Shown here: piece after piece, positions 1 to 8,072 of the stretch
Layout: each line of letters begins with the position of its first letter
Numbering within the stretch: the stretch's first letter is position 1
NCBI GenBank assembly: GCA_037138055.1
Contig: JBAXJB010000006.1
Location: 1-56,134, forward strand
Length of the DNA stretch: 56,134 bases
Reading direction: 5' to 3'
DNA from: CAITNM01 sp037138055
GTDB taxonomy: Bacteria > Pseudomonadota > Alphaproteobacteria > Paracaedibacterales > CAITNM01
Notes under the pieces: model-generated
Told to the model about the DNA's origin: nothing
Databases searched by the model: none
Seen by the model: only the letters and a program-made list of their open reading frames with translations
Program-made: the position numbers and the translations under genes

Positions 1-506
1 TTTTAGTGGAACTTTTAATTGTCGTTTCAGGTATTTCTAATTGTCGCTGATCAAATTCCATAAAATCTTTTCTAGAGCGTGATATCTCTAATACTTTCAA
101 TCCTTCTTATTTCGAAAAATTAGAGAAAATATGTTCCTCATATTTATTCGATGAGTTAGTGCAAACCGATACTATTTTTGATGTTCAAACAGGAGACTAC
201 CTTTATATTAAAGGTCACCCAAAGTACTCAACTGTAGATTATTCACGAGGAGAAAACCTATATTGTGTTGGTTTTAAAGAAAATAATCCTGTGTTTATAG
301 GGTTTGGCCCTCTCTTTGCAGATGGACCTAAAACAGCAGAACAAATTCAACATTCTCTAGCTGAAGCTTATGTGCCTGACCAAGAAGCGTTAGTTGATAC
401 GCTCCAAGAAGTTAAAAATCAATCCTTTTATTTACTTAAATTCAGTGCAGGAAAAATTAAAGAGTCTTTAACCCAGCCCAAAGTGACACAATACAAAGGG
501 AATTAA
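1..506 (+). pseudogene. Truncated Tgl-type transglutaminase relative (C-terminal half)
   Basis: The frame is open from base 51 to the stop at 506. A GTG at 159 could serve as a start, but similarity to the protein at 40642-41559 begins well upstream of it. The stretch containing TGDYLYIKGHPKY, RGENLY, FIGFGPLFADGPKT and QIQ matches TGDFVYLFGHPNY, DGENVY, YVGFGDFFKSGPKT and QIQ there. The segment read from bases 75-158 (ERDISNTFNP, YFEKLEK) also fits the corresponding region of the longer protein. An in-frame TGA lies at 48-50, and TGA is clearly a stop in this genome (lysS, murA). The catalytic Cys half is therefore missing or lies off the left edge in a broken frame. I read it as a decayed paralogue; a short expressed remnant from GTG 159 cannot be excluded. 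Confidence 0.7.
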
Positions 507-605
507 TCCTTTGCAGATCATGCTATTTATGGCATAATCCCCTCAGTTATAACTTCTAACCGGCTCTTTTTATATATCCCGAGCCACTCTTCAGGAACAC
601 TTTAC

Positions 606-2381
606 ATGCAAGCCAACAAAGAAAATTTCTCAGATTTATTAAACGAATTCATGCAAGACAGCCGCACTTTTGAGGGCAAGGTTGTTAAAGGCACAATTAT
701 TACTATCTATAACGATATGGCAACAATTGACATTGGAATGAAATCCGAAGGTCGTGTTGCACTAAAAGAAATCACAGGCCGTGCAGGAATGCATGAAGCA
801 AAAGTTGGTGATCGTATTGATGTGTATGTTGAGCGTTTAGAAGATCGTCATGGCGAAGCAATGCTAAGCGTTGAAAAGGCGCGTCGTGAAGCTTCCTGGA
901 ATATTTTAGAAGAAGCACTAGTTTCTGGTGGGCATATAAATGGTGTGATTTTTGGACGCGTAAAAGGCGGTTTCGCTGTTGATCTAGATGGCGTTATTGC
1001 CTTCTTGCCAGGTAGCCAAGTTGATATTCGCCCAATTCGTGACCTAATGCCACTTATGAACATCGCACAACCATTCAAGATTTTGAAAATGGACAAGAGC
1101 CGTAGCAACATCGTTGTTTCACGACGCTCAGTTCTAGAAGAATCACGCGCAGAAGCACGCACAGAATTAGTTGCTAACCTTTCAGAAGGTCAAGTGGTAG
1201 CTGGTGTTGTGAAAAATATTACTGACTACGGTGCGTTTATTGACCTTGGTGGCGTAGATGGATTGCTGCATGTAACTGATATCTCATGGCGTCGTATTAA
1301 CCATCCAAATGAAGTATTGAAAATTGGTGAAACAATTGACGTGCAAGTTATTCGTTATAACAAGGAAACTCAACGTATATCATTGGGCATGAAGCAACTT
1401 GAATCAGACCCATGGCAAAATATTGACTTGCAATACAAGCCAGGTCAAAAAGTTACAGGTAAAGTTACAAACATTACTGACTACGGCGCATTCGTTGAAT
1501 TGCAACCTGCAATTGAGGGTCTGATTTACGTAACTGAAATGAGCTGGACGAAGAAAAACCTTCACCCAGGTAAAATTTTGACAGTTGGTCAAGAAGTTGA
1601 AGTTGTTGTGCTAGTTGTTGATTTGTCAAAGCGTCGTATTAGCCTTGGCTTAAAGCAATGTATGGACAACCCATGGCAGAAATTGGTTGAAGATCACCCA
1701 CTTGGAAGCGTATTCGAAGGCGTGATTAAGAACGTAACTGAATTTGGCTTATTCGTAGGAATTAATGACCAATTAGACGGTATGGTTCACATCAACGATA
1801 TTGCTTGGGAAGAAACAACTGAAGAAACTCTAAAGCAGTTCACAAAAGGACAAATGCTAAAAGTTAAGGTTCTTGATATTGATCCTGAAAAAGAGCGTGT
1901 AAGCCTTGGTGTGAAGCAAGTTACTGGTGACCCATTGGCAGATGCATTTTCATCAATTAAAAAGGGCGACGTTGTAACCTGTTCAATTACTGCAATTGAT
2001 GATCGCGGCATGGAAGTTTCGCTTGCAAATGGCCTAAGTGGATATATCAAAAAAGCTGATATCGCAAAAGATCGTTCAGAACAACGTACTGACCGTTTCG
2101 CTGTAGGTGAAAAAATTGATGCAAAAGTTGCTGCAGTTGAAAAGTCATCTCGTAAAGTGAGCTTGTCAATTAAGTCTCGTGAAATGGATGAAGAAAAAGA
2201 AGCATTATCAACTTATGGTTCATCAGATAGCGGAGCTACTTTGGGCGACATTTTGGGTACAGCTTTAAGCAAAGCAAAGTCTAAAAAAGCTGCTGCGGAA
2301 CCAGCAGAAGCTAAAGAAGCTGCGCCTGCTAAGCCAAAAAAAGTAACAAAGAAGAAGGCAGATGCTGAAGCAGCTGAATAA
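606..2381 (+). CDS. rpsA: 30S ribosomal protein S1
   Basis: Ribosomal protein S1 brings mRNA to the 30S subunit and is needed to initiate on most leaders. The 591-residue protein shows the expected succession of S1/OB-fold repeats. The central ones are easy to see as GxVxNITDYGAF(I/V)xL...GL(L/I)(H/Y)VT(D/E)(I/M)SW...RISLGxKQ, repeated around residues 195-270, 280-360 and 365-445. The C-terminal tail is Lys/Ala/Glu-rich and low in complexity. AGGAA lies 8-12 bases before the ATG. Length and domain count are normal for proteobacterial S1. In many alphaproteobacteria rpsA follows cmk and precedes ihfB; here neither neighbour is present and accD follows. Confidence 0.97.
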   Translation: MQANKENFSDLLNEFMQDSRTFEGKVVKGTIITIYNDMATIDIGMKSEGRVALKEITGRAGMHEAKVGDRIDVYVERLEDRHGEAMLSVEKARREASWNILEEALVSGGHINGVIFGRVKGGFAVDLDGVIAFLPGSQVDIRPIRDLMPLMNIAQPFKILKMDKSRSNIVVSRRSVLEESRAEARTELVANLSEGQVVAGVVKNITDYGAFIDLGGVDGLLHVTDISWRRINHPNEVLKIGETIDVQVIRYNKETQRISLGMKQLESDPWQNIDLQYKPGQKVTGKVTNITDYGAFVELQPAIEGLIYVTEMSWTKKNLHPGKILTVGQEVEVVVLVVDLSKRRISLGLKQCMDNPWQKLVEDHPLGSVFEGVIKNVTEFGLFVGINDQLDGMVHINDIAWEETTEETLKQFTKGQMLKVKVLDIDPEKERVSLGVKQVTGDPLADAFSSIKKGDVVTCSITAIDDRGMEVSLANGLSGYIKKADIAKDRSEQRTDRFAVGEKIDAKVAAVEKSSRKVSLSIKSREMDEEKEALSTYGSSDSGATLGDILGTALSKAKSKKAAAEPAEAKEAAPAKPKKVTKKKADAEAAE

Positions 2382-2412
2382 AGCTGAAGCATAAATCTAT
2401 GTTGTAAAATGG

Positions 2413-2446
2413 GTGGGGAAAAGGTAGTCTTTTCCCCACATTCTTT
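2413..2446 (+). terminator. Terminator-like hairpin after rpsA
   Basis: An 11-bp perfect stem (2413-2423 with 2429-2439, GTGGGGAAAAG/CTTTTCCCCAC) with a 5-nt loop is followed by ATTCTTT. The T tract is short, so termination may be partial and allow read-through into accD, which starts 19 bases past the stem. Confidence 0.6.
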
Positions 2447-2457
2447 AGGGAAAACGT

Positions 2458-3324
2458 ATGAACTGGATCACGAATTTCGTAAAGCCTAAAATTCAGGCGT
2501 TAATAAACAAAAAAGAGGATGTGGCAGATAACCTGTGGACGAAATGTTCCGGGTGCGAGCACATGCTGTTTCATAGGGATTTAAAGGCAAACTTAGGTGT
2601 ATGTCACCATTGTGACAACCACATGCGCATTTCAGTTAAGGAACGCTTACAGAATTTATTTGATAATGGAAATTACACATTACACGACGTTCCCAAAGCA
2701 ATTCATGACCCACTGAAGTTTAAAGATTCAAAGCGCTATGCTGACCGCTTGAAAGAGTATCGTCATAAAACTGGTAATGAAGATTCTGTTTTGGTAGCTT
2801 TTGGGCAAATCAAGGGGCATAACATAGTTGTGTGCATTTTTGACTTTGAATTTATGGGTGGTTCAATGGGTATTTATGCTGGACAAGCAATGGTAACAGC
2901 AGCAGAGCTGGCTGTTAAAAGCCATAGCCCAATGCTGGCGATTACTGCTTCCGGTGGGGCGCGTATGCAAGAAGGTATTTTGTCATTAATGCAAATGCCA
3001 AGAACGACAATTGCCGTGCAAATGGTCAAGGAAGCGGGCTTACCCTACCTTACATTGCTAACTGACCCTACAACTGGCGGAGTGAGCGCTTCTTTTGCGA
3101 TGCTTGGTGATATAATCCTTGCTGAGCCAGGAGCGATTATTGGCTTTACAGGCGCACGCGTTATTGAAGAAACAATTCGTCAGAAATTACCAGAAGGGTT
3201 TCAACGTTCTGAATACCTGCGTGATCATGGCATGCTTGATATAGTAGTTAAGCGAAAAGACATTGCAGATACGCTGGGCACAATCCTGCACCACTTGTGT
3301 GGCAAGTTAAGGTTTGTGCGTTAG
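2458..3324 (+). CDS. accD: Acetyl-CoA carboxylase carboxyltransferase subunit beta
   Basis: AccD forms the carboxyltransferase of acetyl-CoA carboxylase with AccA, moving CO2 from carboxybiotin to acetyl-CoA to make malonyl-CoA for fatty acid synthesis. The 288-residue product has the N-terminal four-Cys zinc ribbon (CSGC at about 31-34 and CHHC at about 50-53). It also has the crotonase-like core with FMGGSMG, ASGGARMQEG and TDPTTGGVSASFA. TAGGGAAAACGT precedes the ATG. Length is normal. accD often sits with folC or trpA; here it stands alone between the rpsA hairpin and its own terminator. fabI, from the same pathway, is at 20960. Confidence 0.97.
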   Translation: MNWITNFVKPKIQALINKKEDVADNLWTKCSGCEHMLFHRDLKANLGVCHHCDNHMRISVKERLQNLFDNGNYTLHDVPKAIHDPLKFKDSKRYADRLKEYRHKTGNEDSVLVAFGQIKGHNIVVCIFDFEFMGGSMGIYAGQAMVTAAELAVKSHSPMLAITASGGARMQEGILSLMQMPRTTIAVQMVKEAGLPYLTLLTDPTTGGVSASFAMLGDIILAEPGAIIGFTGARVIEETIRQKLPEGFQRSEYLRDHGMLDIVVKRKDIADTLGTILHHLCGKLRFVR

Positions 3325-3348
3325 CTGAATATAGTGCACACGAAGTTG

Positions 3349-3377
3349 AACCGCAGTGTAATAGCTGCGGTTTTTTT
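3349..3377 (+). terminator. Intrinsic terminator of accD
   Basis: Stem AACCGCAG (3349-3356) / CTGCGGTT (3365-3372) with an 8-nt loop, running directly into seven T residues. It lies between the convergent accD and the HPr gene. The T run is only on the + strand side, so it mainly serves accD. Confidence 0.85.
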
Positions 3378-3383
3378 GTGTCT

Positions 3384-3635
3384 TTATAAATCAGAAAAAA
3401 CTTGCTGTAATTTTTCTACTGCTTCCGGTGGCAGAGATTCGCCTGTGCTTATGGTCACTGTTGATCCTGTGGGAATTTTTAGCAACAGTAATTCAAGCAT
3501 TGAAAGGGCTTTTAACGTCGTTTGACCAAAGGTTATATGAACGGGTTCAAAAGGTTTTAGAATTTCAATAATTTTTGCACACGGTCGAGCGTGTAAGCCC
3601 TCTGGAATAGCTACTTCAAAAGTATAATTTGTCAT
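3384..3635 (-). CDS. ptsH: HPr-family phosphocarrier protein
   Basis: This small carrier of the phosphoenolpyruvate phosphotransferase chain accepts a phosphate on His and passes it to EIIA. The 83-residue protein has the active-site signature GLHARP at residues 13-18 and a Ser-containing helix (ALSMLELLLL) where the regulatory Ser sits in other HPrs. Its ATG overlaps the stop of the EIIA gene (ATGA), so the two are translationally coupled in rapZ-EIIA-HPr order. In alphaproteobacteria this set is a truncated, regulatory PTS that does not transport sugar. No ptsI or hprK is present in the window, so the phosphate donor and Ser-kinase must be elsewhere or absent. Confidence 0.9.
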   Translation of the reverse strand: MTNYTFEVAIPEGLHARPCAKIIEILKPFEPVHITFGQTTLKALSMLELLLLKIPTGSTVTISTGESLPPEAVEKLQQVFSDL

Positions 3636-4048
3636 GCGTTAACAGCTTGCGCAGGTGACAAAAGCGTAGAAGCAATTTGAATATATTTGCGTCCTGCATC
3701 AAATGCTTTTTGCGCTGCTTCGGGAAGTACTGTGTTTTTTCTGTTTTCCACAAACTTAATAAACATTGGCAAATTCACACCGGCTATGACTTCAATGGGT
3801 TTCACGCCCAATGCAGACATTGCTAGGTTAGATGGAGTGCCCCCAAACATGTCGGTTAAAATGACTACGCCTCTGCCTGTGTTCAGCTCATCTATTGCTT
3901 TGTAGAGTTCTTTACGTTTTATTTCAGCATCATCATTTGGACGAAAAGCAATACACATAATATGTTCTTGCGGACCCATTATGCCTTCAAGAGTTTCAAC
4001 GAGTGCATGACCCAAAGGTCCGTGGGTGAGAAGTAATATACCAATCAT
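3632..4048 (-). CDS. PTS EIIA component, mannose family
   Basis: EIIA(Man)-type domain (about 138 residues) that receives phosphate from HPr. The phospho-acceptor His is in LLLTHGPLG near the N-terminus, and the conserved VVILTDMFGGTPSNLA segment follows at about residues 61-76. There is no EIIB, EIIC or EIID nearby, which fits a regulatory rather than transport role. It overlaps rapZ upstream (ATGA at 4045-4048) and the HPr gene downstream by 4 bases. This is the usual alphaproteobacterial rapZ-EIIA-HPr arrangement, which normally also carries hprK; hprK is not here. Confidence 0.92.
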   Translation of the reverse strand: MIGILLLTHGPLGHALVETLEGIMGPQEHIMCIAFRPNDDAEIKRKELYKAIDELNTGRGVVILTDMFGGTPSNLAMSALGVKPIEVIAGVNLPMFIKFVENRKNTVLPEAAQKAFDAGRKYIQIASTLLSPAQAVNA

Positions 4049-4908
4049 AAATTGTCTGTCCTTAAGTCCCGGTGTTCAACGATACAATCATAGTGCAATT
4101 TTTTAAGAATGTTATTAAAAAATTCAGTTATAAACACGCTGCGGTGTTGTCCGCCGGTGCAACCAAACGCAATTGTTAGGTAGAAACGGCCCTGTTCCTT
4201 GTATCCGTGGATGGCACCCATTAAAAATTCTTTAAAATGATGTTCAACTATCATCCAGCGTGAGTCTTGCTTTATGTAGTCTTGTACCTTTTTGTCTTTG
4301 CCGCATAGAGGGCGTAATTGGGTGTCATAGAACGGATTGCTTAAGAAGCGCACATCAATGACTAGATCGGCAATTTGCGGGGTGCTTTTCTTATAGGAAA
4401 AGGAAAGCAGCTGAATTTTGAGTTCTTGTTCTGGATTTTCTGAAAAATAGTGCTGCAAAATTTTGCGAAGGTGGCGAACGGTAAGGTCGGTGGTGTTGAG
4501 CTGCATTTCAGCTATTTTTTGCAAGGGTGCAAGTTGAGCTTTTTCTAGGGCAATGGCTTCTTGTAGATGTAGTGCTTCAACTGGATGAGGGCGTCGTGAT
4601 TCATTATAGCGCTGTTGAATTTGTTCTTCGCTGCATTCTAAATAAATAATGCGTAATTCAATGAGCGGGTTCGCTCTCAGGTCTTTGATGAGCGCTTCAA
4701 CTTGTGGGGCGGTAAAATCAATTGATCTTAAACCAACAACTACGGGAGCGTTTGACGTTGAGTTGTGAATAATGTTTTCAACAAGTGCTGGCATCATCGC
4801 TAAGGGTAGGTTATCAATTGCTTGATATCCTTGGTCTTCTAAAGCCTTCAAAGCAGTTGTTCTGCCTGCTCCTGAAAGGCCTGTGATCACTACCAAAGGC
4901 AATGTCAT
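4045..4908 (-). CDS. rapZ: RNase adapter protein RapZ / nucleotide-binding protein
   Basis: RapZ binds nucleotides and, in gammaproteobacteria, small RNAs to guide RNase E. In alphaproteobacteria it is linked to the nitrogen or regulatory PTS. The 287-residue protein starts with a P-loop, VITGLSGAGRTTA, carrying Arg-Thr where most homologues have Lys-Ser. It then has YQAIDNLP, the (E/D)CS...RYNESRRPHP segment (about 97-113) and the C-terminal block FGCTGGQHRSVFI (about 248-260) typical of the family. Length is normal. It is the first gene of the minus-strand operon, divergent from the copper chaperone gene at 4961. The altered P-loop Lys may weaken nucleotide binding. Confidence 0.95.
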   Translation of the reverse strand: MTLPLVVITGLSGAGRTTALKALEDQGYQAIDNLPLAMMPALVENIIHNSTSNAPVVVGLRSIDFTAPQVEALIKDLRANPLIELRIIYLECSEEQIQQRYNESRRPHPVEALHLQEAIALEKAQLAPLQKIAEMQLNTTDLTVRHLRKILQHYFSENPEQELKIQLLSFSYKKSTPQIADLVIDVRFLSNPFYDTQLRPLCGKDKKVQDYIKQDSRWMIVEHHFKEFLMGAIHGYKEQGRFYLTIAFGCTGGQHRSVFITEFFNNILKKLHYDCIVEHRDLRTDNL

Positions 4909-4960
4909 TGATTAACCAATCTAAAGATCATATGTTCAGTATAGTGAAATTATTTCCCCC

Positions 4961-5416
4961 ATGGCTATGCGTTGGATTGTTTTTTTATTCATGTTCCCTG
5001 TTCTTTTGGCGAGTGATAAGGTTTCTGTCAAAAATTTAGAGTTAAAAATTCTCAATGGCCCGAAAAATGGGGCAGGGTATGCTAGCATTTACAATGGTAA
5101 TGCCTTTGCGGTGACTTTGTATAAAGTGGAGGCTTTACCTGTGGTTTTCGACCGGGTTGAATTGCATGACCATGTGCCCCGGAAAGATGAAAACGGCACC
5201 GAATACATGGAAATGATAGAAATTCCAGAAATGGAAATAGCACCAGGAGCTACACTTTTTCTGCAACGTGGTGGAAAACACCTGATGTTAATGGGCATTA
5301 AATCAAGCTTGTGTGGGGTTAAGAATTTGACGTTTGAATTCTTTTTTAGAACCGGAAAAGACAGCTTTGAGCAAAAAGTTGTCGTTGATGTCCTGAAAAA
5401 TAAAAGATGCGAATAA
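4961..5416 (+). CDS. Periplasmic copper chaperone, PCu(A)C family
   Basis: PCu(A)C proteins carry Cu(I) in the periplasm to assemble the CuA site of cytochrome c oxidase. The 151-residue product has a signal peptide (WIVFLFMFPVLLAS). It keeps the metal-binding pattern: His in VELHDH, Met in YMEM about a dozen residues on, then GGKHLMLMGIK with His and two Mets. A short insert (RKDENGT) lies between the first His and Met. A second in-frame ATG six bases downstream (4967) could also be used. It is a single-gene unit divergent from rapZ; no SCO1 or oxidase gene is adjacent. Confidence 0.88.
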   Translation: MAMRWIVFLFMFPVLLASDKVSVKNLELKILNGPKNGAGYASIYNGNAFAVTLYKVEALPVVFDRVELHDHVPRKDENGTEYMEMIEIPEMEIAPGATLFLQRGGKHLMLMGIKSSLCGVKNLTFEFFFRTGKDSFEQKVVVDVLKNKRCE

Positions 5417-5454
5417 CCACCCAAGATTTTTTTACTTTTTGTTAACTTTCTTAC

Positions 5455-5487
5455 CTCTAGACTTTCTTTAGGCAGGTATTTTTCCGC
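5455..5487 (+). promoter_or_regulatory. Upstream element and small hairpin of array gene 1
   Basis: TAGACTTTC (5459-5467) matches the AGACTTT element found before other array genes. A small stem with one bulge follows (5472-5476 with 5484-5487), then a T-rich stretch and the GGGAG ribosome site. Its role as promoter or leader is inferred from conservation only. Confidence 0.4.
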
Positions 5488-5512
5488 TTACTTTTTGAAG
5501 GGAGTTTACAAG

Positions 5513-6040
5513 ATGAAATTATTAAAAAATTTAGCACTTTTAGTGTGCATGCAAATACCTATCACTTTTGCGATGGAAGGGGTTGCGATTCAAGAAATTG
5601 ATGCTGAACCTGCAGCTAGTGGTGGTGCAGGAATAACTACGGATGCTTTTGCTTCTATGGACCCTCTTGGTAAAGCAATTGAAGAAATTGCAGAGCCAAA
5701 CGTTGGCGTTGTTTTGGGATTTATTATGGGGTCAGATGGTCAGCCTGTGCCAGTCATTAAACAGTATACTAAGCGTGATATTTTGGCAGGATTAGAGAAT
5801 ATAAATACAGGCACAAGCATACTGATTGAGTTATTAAAAACTGAACAGCCAGACATCCCGCGCATAGTGAGCGCGCTATCAACTATTACAGGAAAGGATG
5901 TTCTTACATTGAAACCGCATCTTTTGCAGGTTATCTGGGCTTTATACGCTCCTGAGCCTGTTATGGTAGCAGCTAATAATGTTGGAACTCCAGAGGACGA
6001 GCTTCCTCGTATTGAAGAGCTTGGTGAAGAAGACCTTTAA
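5513..6040 (+). CDS. Small secreted protein, array member 1
   Basis: No known family is recognised. The product (175 residues) has the array-type signal peptide MKLLKNLALLVCMQ ending near TFA-ME. The mature part is acidic and Ala/Pro/Glu-rich at both ends, with a predicted helical centre including LIELLKTEQPDIPRIVSAL. I chose ATG 5513 rather than the in-frame TTG at 5495 because AAGGGAG lies 9 bases before the ATG and every sister gene begins at the equivalent MK. It is the first of eleven secreted-protein genes and is likely transcribed alone. Export by Sec to the periplasm or beyond is inferred from the signal peptide. Confidence 0.8.
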   Translation: MKLLKNLALLVCMQIPITFAMEGVAIQEIDAEPAASGGAGITTDAFASMDPLGKAIEEIAEPNVGVVLGFIMGSDGQPVPVIKQYTKRDILAGLENINTGTSILIELLKTEQPDIPRIVSALSTITGKDVLTLKPHLLQVIWALYAPEPVMVAANNVGTPEDELPRIEELGEEDL

Positions 6041-6071
6041 AGTATGGCTAGCAGTAATTACTCCGCCCGCT

Positions 6072-6106
6072 ATACCTATAAAATTTTAGTAAAATTTTAT
6101 AGGTAT
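6072..6106. repeat. 35-bp near-perfect palindrome
   Basis: Two 17-bp arms (6072-6088 and 6090-6106) are exact reverse complements, ATACCTATAAAATTTTA and its partner, separated by a single G. There is no T run beyond the arm, so it is not a standard intrinsic terminator. It lies 32 bases after array gene 1 and could act as an mRNA 3'-end structure or a protein site. Confidence 0.75.
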
Positions 6107-6134
6107 GCATATTAGACATCCAAGACATGTTAAT

Positions 6135-6192
6135 AAAACATGTTTTCTTATGAGATTTCTTGTACCAGACTTTTATTGGCAGTTATTCTGCC
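6135..6192 (+). promoter_or_regulatory. Palindrome, AGACTTT element and hairpin before array gene 2
   Basis: AAAACATGTTTT at 6135-6146 is a perfect palindrome, preceded by a second ACATGTT at 6125-6131. AGACTTTT follows at 6167-6174. Then comes the hairpin GGCAG/CTGCC (6178-6182 with 6188-6192). TTGTAC at 6160-6165 and TATTCT at 6184-6189 could be -35 and -10 boxes 18 bases apart. The same order of elements recurs before other array genes. Confidence 0.5.
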
Positions 6193-6241
6193 ATGTTAAA
6201 TATTATTAATGTTCAATATTACCAATTTAGGAGTTTAGAAT

Positions 6242-7180
6242 ATGAAGGTATTAAAAGGTTTAGTGTTAACAATGTTGGTTTCTACGGCGACGATTTTTGC
6301 AATGGATGCTTCTGTTGATGGCGATTCGTTGACTACTGATGGTTTAACAACTGGTCAAACAGGTGTTAAAACTATAGGGCTTGGCACAGTAGGCGATAGT
6401 CTTGTAATAAGCGCAGATGGTGGCGTTGTTCATGACCATGGAGTAGCTGGATCTATTATTCTTGCAGACACTGTAGACCACACCTCTGTTATCGCATTAA
6501 GCTCAACCGAAGTTGCTGCTATAAGCCTTACTCGCTTAATGACTGAAGGTAGCGTTGACGAAAAAACAAGCAGTGTTCTTTCAACAGTCTTGAGCACGTT
6601 AGGCAAAGGTACCAAAGGCACTATTGATGCAATTACAGCACTTACAGGATTAACAAGTGGAAGCGAGCTAATTTCTGTTGGCGTCTTGAATACTGTTCAA
6701 TCTGTGCTTGGTGTATTAACTAGTGAAATAGCAGGAGTGCATACTTGGAAGCAAACACCAACTGGCATACTAACTGCGTATGATATTGGTAGCGATGTAA
6801 GTGCTGATTCAGAAGGAAGCACTGTGTTTTCTCTGACAGTAAATGAAGTAGTAAAAATTGAAGCGTCTCGTTCGATTACAGATTTAGCGACAATATTAAA
6901 TATATTTAATCCTTTCACTTTGTCTGCAACAACGGAGCAGCTTACAAGTGTTATAGATAGCGTTGCTGGCACTTATGATGCATTTAGTTCTTTAGTAGGT
7001 TCTGCAACTTCTGGATTGGTTGATTCAGATGATGATACAGGAACTCATGGTGGTACAGTTGATGACGTATCTTCAAGTGTTATGGGATTAGGTATTGGAA
7101 CAAGTGGTCTTCAAAGGCAAAGCACTGTTGCTGGTGGAGTAAATGAAGAAAGCAATGTTGACGAAGGCGATCTTTCATAA
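6242..7180 (+). CDS. Secreted Ser/Thr/Gly/Val-rich protein, array member 2
   Basis: No family is recognised. It is the longest array member (312 residues). The array signal peptide MKVLKGLVLTMLVS ends near TIFA-MD. The mature protein is extremely rich in Ser, Thr, Gly, Val and Asp with almost no Cys. It has long low-complexity runs and weakly repetitive stretches (SSVLSTVLSTLG, TVQSVLGVLTSE) that suggest a beta-rich or passenger-like surface protein. The C-terminus is acidic (EESNVDEGDLS). GGAGTTTAGAAT precedes the ATG. Own upstream element and own terminator (7207) make it a single-gene unit. Confidence 0.8.
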   Translation: MKVLKGLVLTMLVSTATIFAMDASVDGDSLTTDGLTTGQTGVKTIGLGTVGDSLVISADGGVVHDHGVAGSIILADTVDHTSVIALSSTEVAAISLTRLMTEGSVDEKTSSVLSTVLSTLGKGTKGTIDAITALTGLTSGSELISVGVLNTVQSVLGVLTSEIAGVHTWKQTPTGILTAYDIGSDVSADSEGSTVFSLTVNEVVKIEASRSITDLATILNIFNPFTLSATTEQLTSVIDSVAGTYDAFSSLVGSATSGLVDSDDDTGTHGGTVDDVSSSVMGLGIGTSGLQRQSTVAGGVNEESNVDEGDLS

Positions 7181-7206
7181 TTAACTAAACTAAGTAACGA
7201 CAAAGG

Positions 7207-7237
7207 AACCAGCGCATTTGTTTGTGCTGGTTTTTTT
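7207..7237 (+). terminator. Intrinsic terminator of array gene 2
   Basis: AACCAGC (7207-7213) pairs with GCTGGTT (7226-7232), followed by a run of T. A closely similar hairpin with the same AAAGGAACC lead-in ends array gene 6 (9978), so the terminators look copied along with the genes. Confidence 0.85.
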
Positions 7238-7267
7238 GTGGATTTTTAGATTTTTACTCATGAAAAT

Positions 7268-7326
7268 AAAACATGTTTATTTATAGAATTTTTTCTTGCA
7301 GAATTTTATAAGCGATTACATGCGCT
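7268..7326 (+). promoter_or_regulatory. Palindrome, element and hairpin before array gene 3
   Basis: AAAACATGTTTA at 7268-7279 has one mismatch to the palindrome before gene 2. CAGAATTTT at 7299-7307 corresponds to the AGACTTTT element. AGCG/CGCT (7311-7314 with 7323-7326) forms a small stem, followed by T8 and AGGAG. The spacing to the ATG at 7361 is similar to the sister genes. Confidence 0.5.
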
Positions 7327-7360
7327 ATGCGAAATATTATTTTTTTTAGGAGTTGGAAAT

Positions 7361-7996
7361 ATGAAGTTACTAAAAAGTTTAGTGTTAATAATGTTTGTTA
7401 CAGCAGCTATAACTTTTGCAATGGAGGATGAGCATTCAGCAGCTGTGGAAGCTCCGGTTGGCATATCTAAACCGGCTTCTGTATTTTTAGGTATTTTGGT
7501 ATTGGGGGATGGAGTTCCGTTTGATGAGAATTTGATAGTTGGTACCACAAGCGGCGATTATAGCCCGGGGGCAATAGCTGGACTTTTAAGAAAAACAGTG
7601 CGTAATGACGTCCAAGTACCTTCTGTTCCTTATGCAATGGGTGTAGTTATCAATGATCTAAAAAAGGTGCTTCAAAGTTTTGAAAGCGGTGCACAAACTA
7701 ATGCTGAAGAAGTTGAGTCTGCCATGAACTTGCTTGCGCTTGAAAAGCCTGATGTTGTAGAAGCAAGAAGGTCATTAGAAAATATCTTGAGTATGCTGCA
7801 GGCACAACAATTTACAGTTTCGCGTATTTTATCTGACTTAACAAAAATGCCAGCTGATGGTTCGCCAGTTTTGAAAGAAGCAGCTGTTGTTCGTGGTTAT
7901 GATATGGTACAGACGTTTGCATTGAACACTTCTATGCGAGCTTTATACCTTGGGCATGATGGCGTGTCGCTTGAGCCGGCTGATGACAATGTCTAA
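7361..7996 (+). CDS. Small secreted protein, array member 3
   Basis: No family is recognised. The product (211 residues) has the signal peptide MKLLKSLVLIMFVT ending near TFA-ME, nearly the same as members 1 and 2 at DNA level. The mature part is predicted mostly helical. The segment NLLALEKPDVVEARRSLENIL resembles LLKTEQPDIPRIVSALSTI of member 1, the best sign that their mature parts are distant relatives. AGGAG lies 9-13 bases before the ATG. It has its own upstream element and terminator. Function unknown; export is inferred. Confidence 0.8.
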   Translation: MKLLKSLVLIMFVTAAITFAMEDEHSAAVEAPVGISKPASVFLGILVLGDGVPFDENLIVGTTSGDYSPGAIAGLLRKTVRNDVQVPSVPYAMGVVINDLKKVLQSFESGAQTNAEEVESAMNLLALEKPDVVEARRSLENILSMLQAQQFTVSRILSDLTKMPADGSPVLKEAAVVRGYDMVQTFALNTSMRALYLGHDGVSLEPADDNV

Positions 7997-8020
7997 TAAT
8001 TCAAGTCGCTAAAATTAAAT

Positions 8021-8050
8021 CTGGTGTTAAAAATTACACCGGGTTTTTTA
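8021..8050 (+). terminator. Intrinsic terminator of array gene 3
   Basis: CTGGTGT (8021-8027) pairs with ACACCGG (8036-8042, one G-T pair), followed by a G and six T residues. Confidence 0.75.
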
Positions 8051-8072
8051 CTATTTCTAAACCTTATTCCTG

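Noticed and set aside
848..1162. Minus-strand open frame of 104 codons inside rpsA
   Set aside because: It lies wholly within the highly conserved S1 gene and its translation is compositionally odd; it is a shadow of the coding strand.
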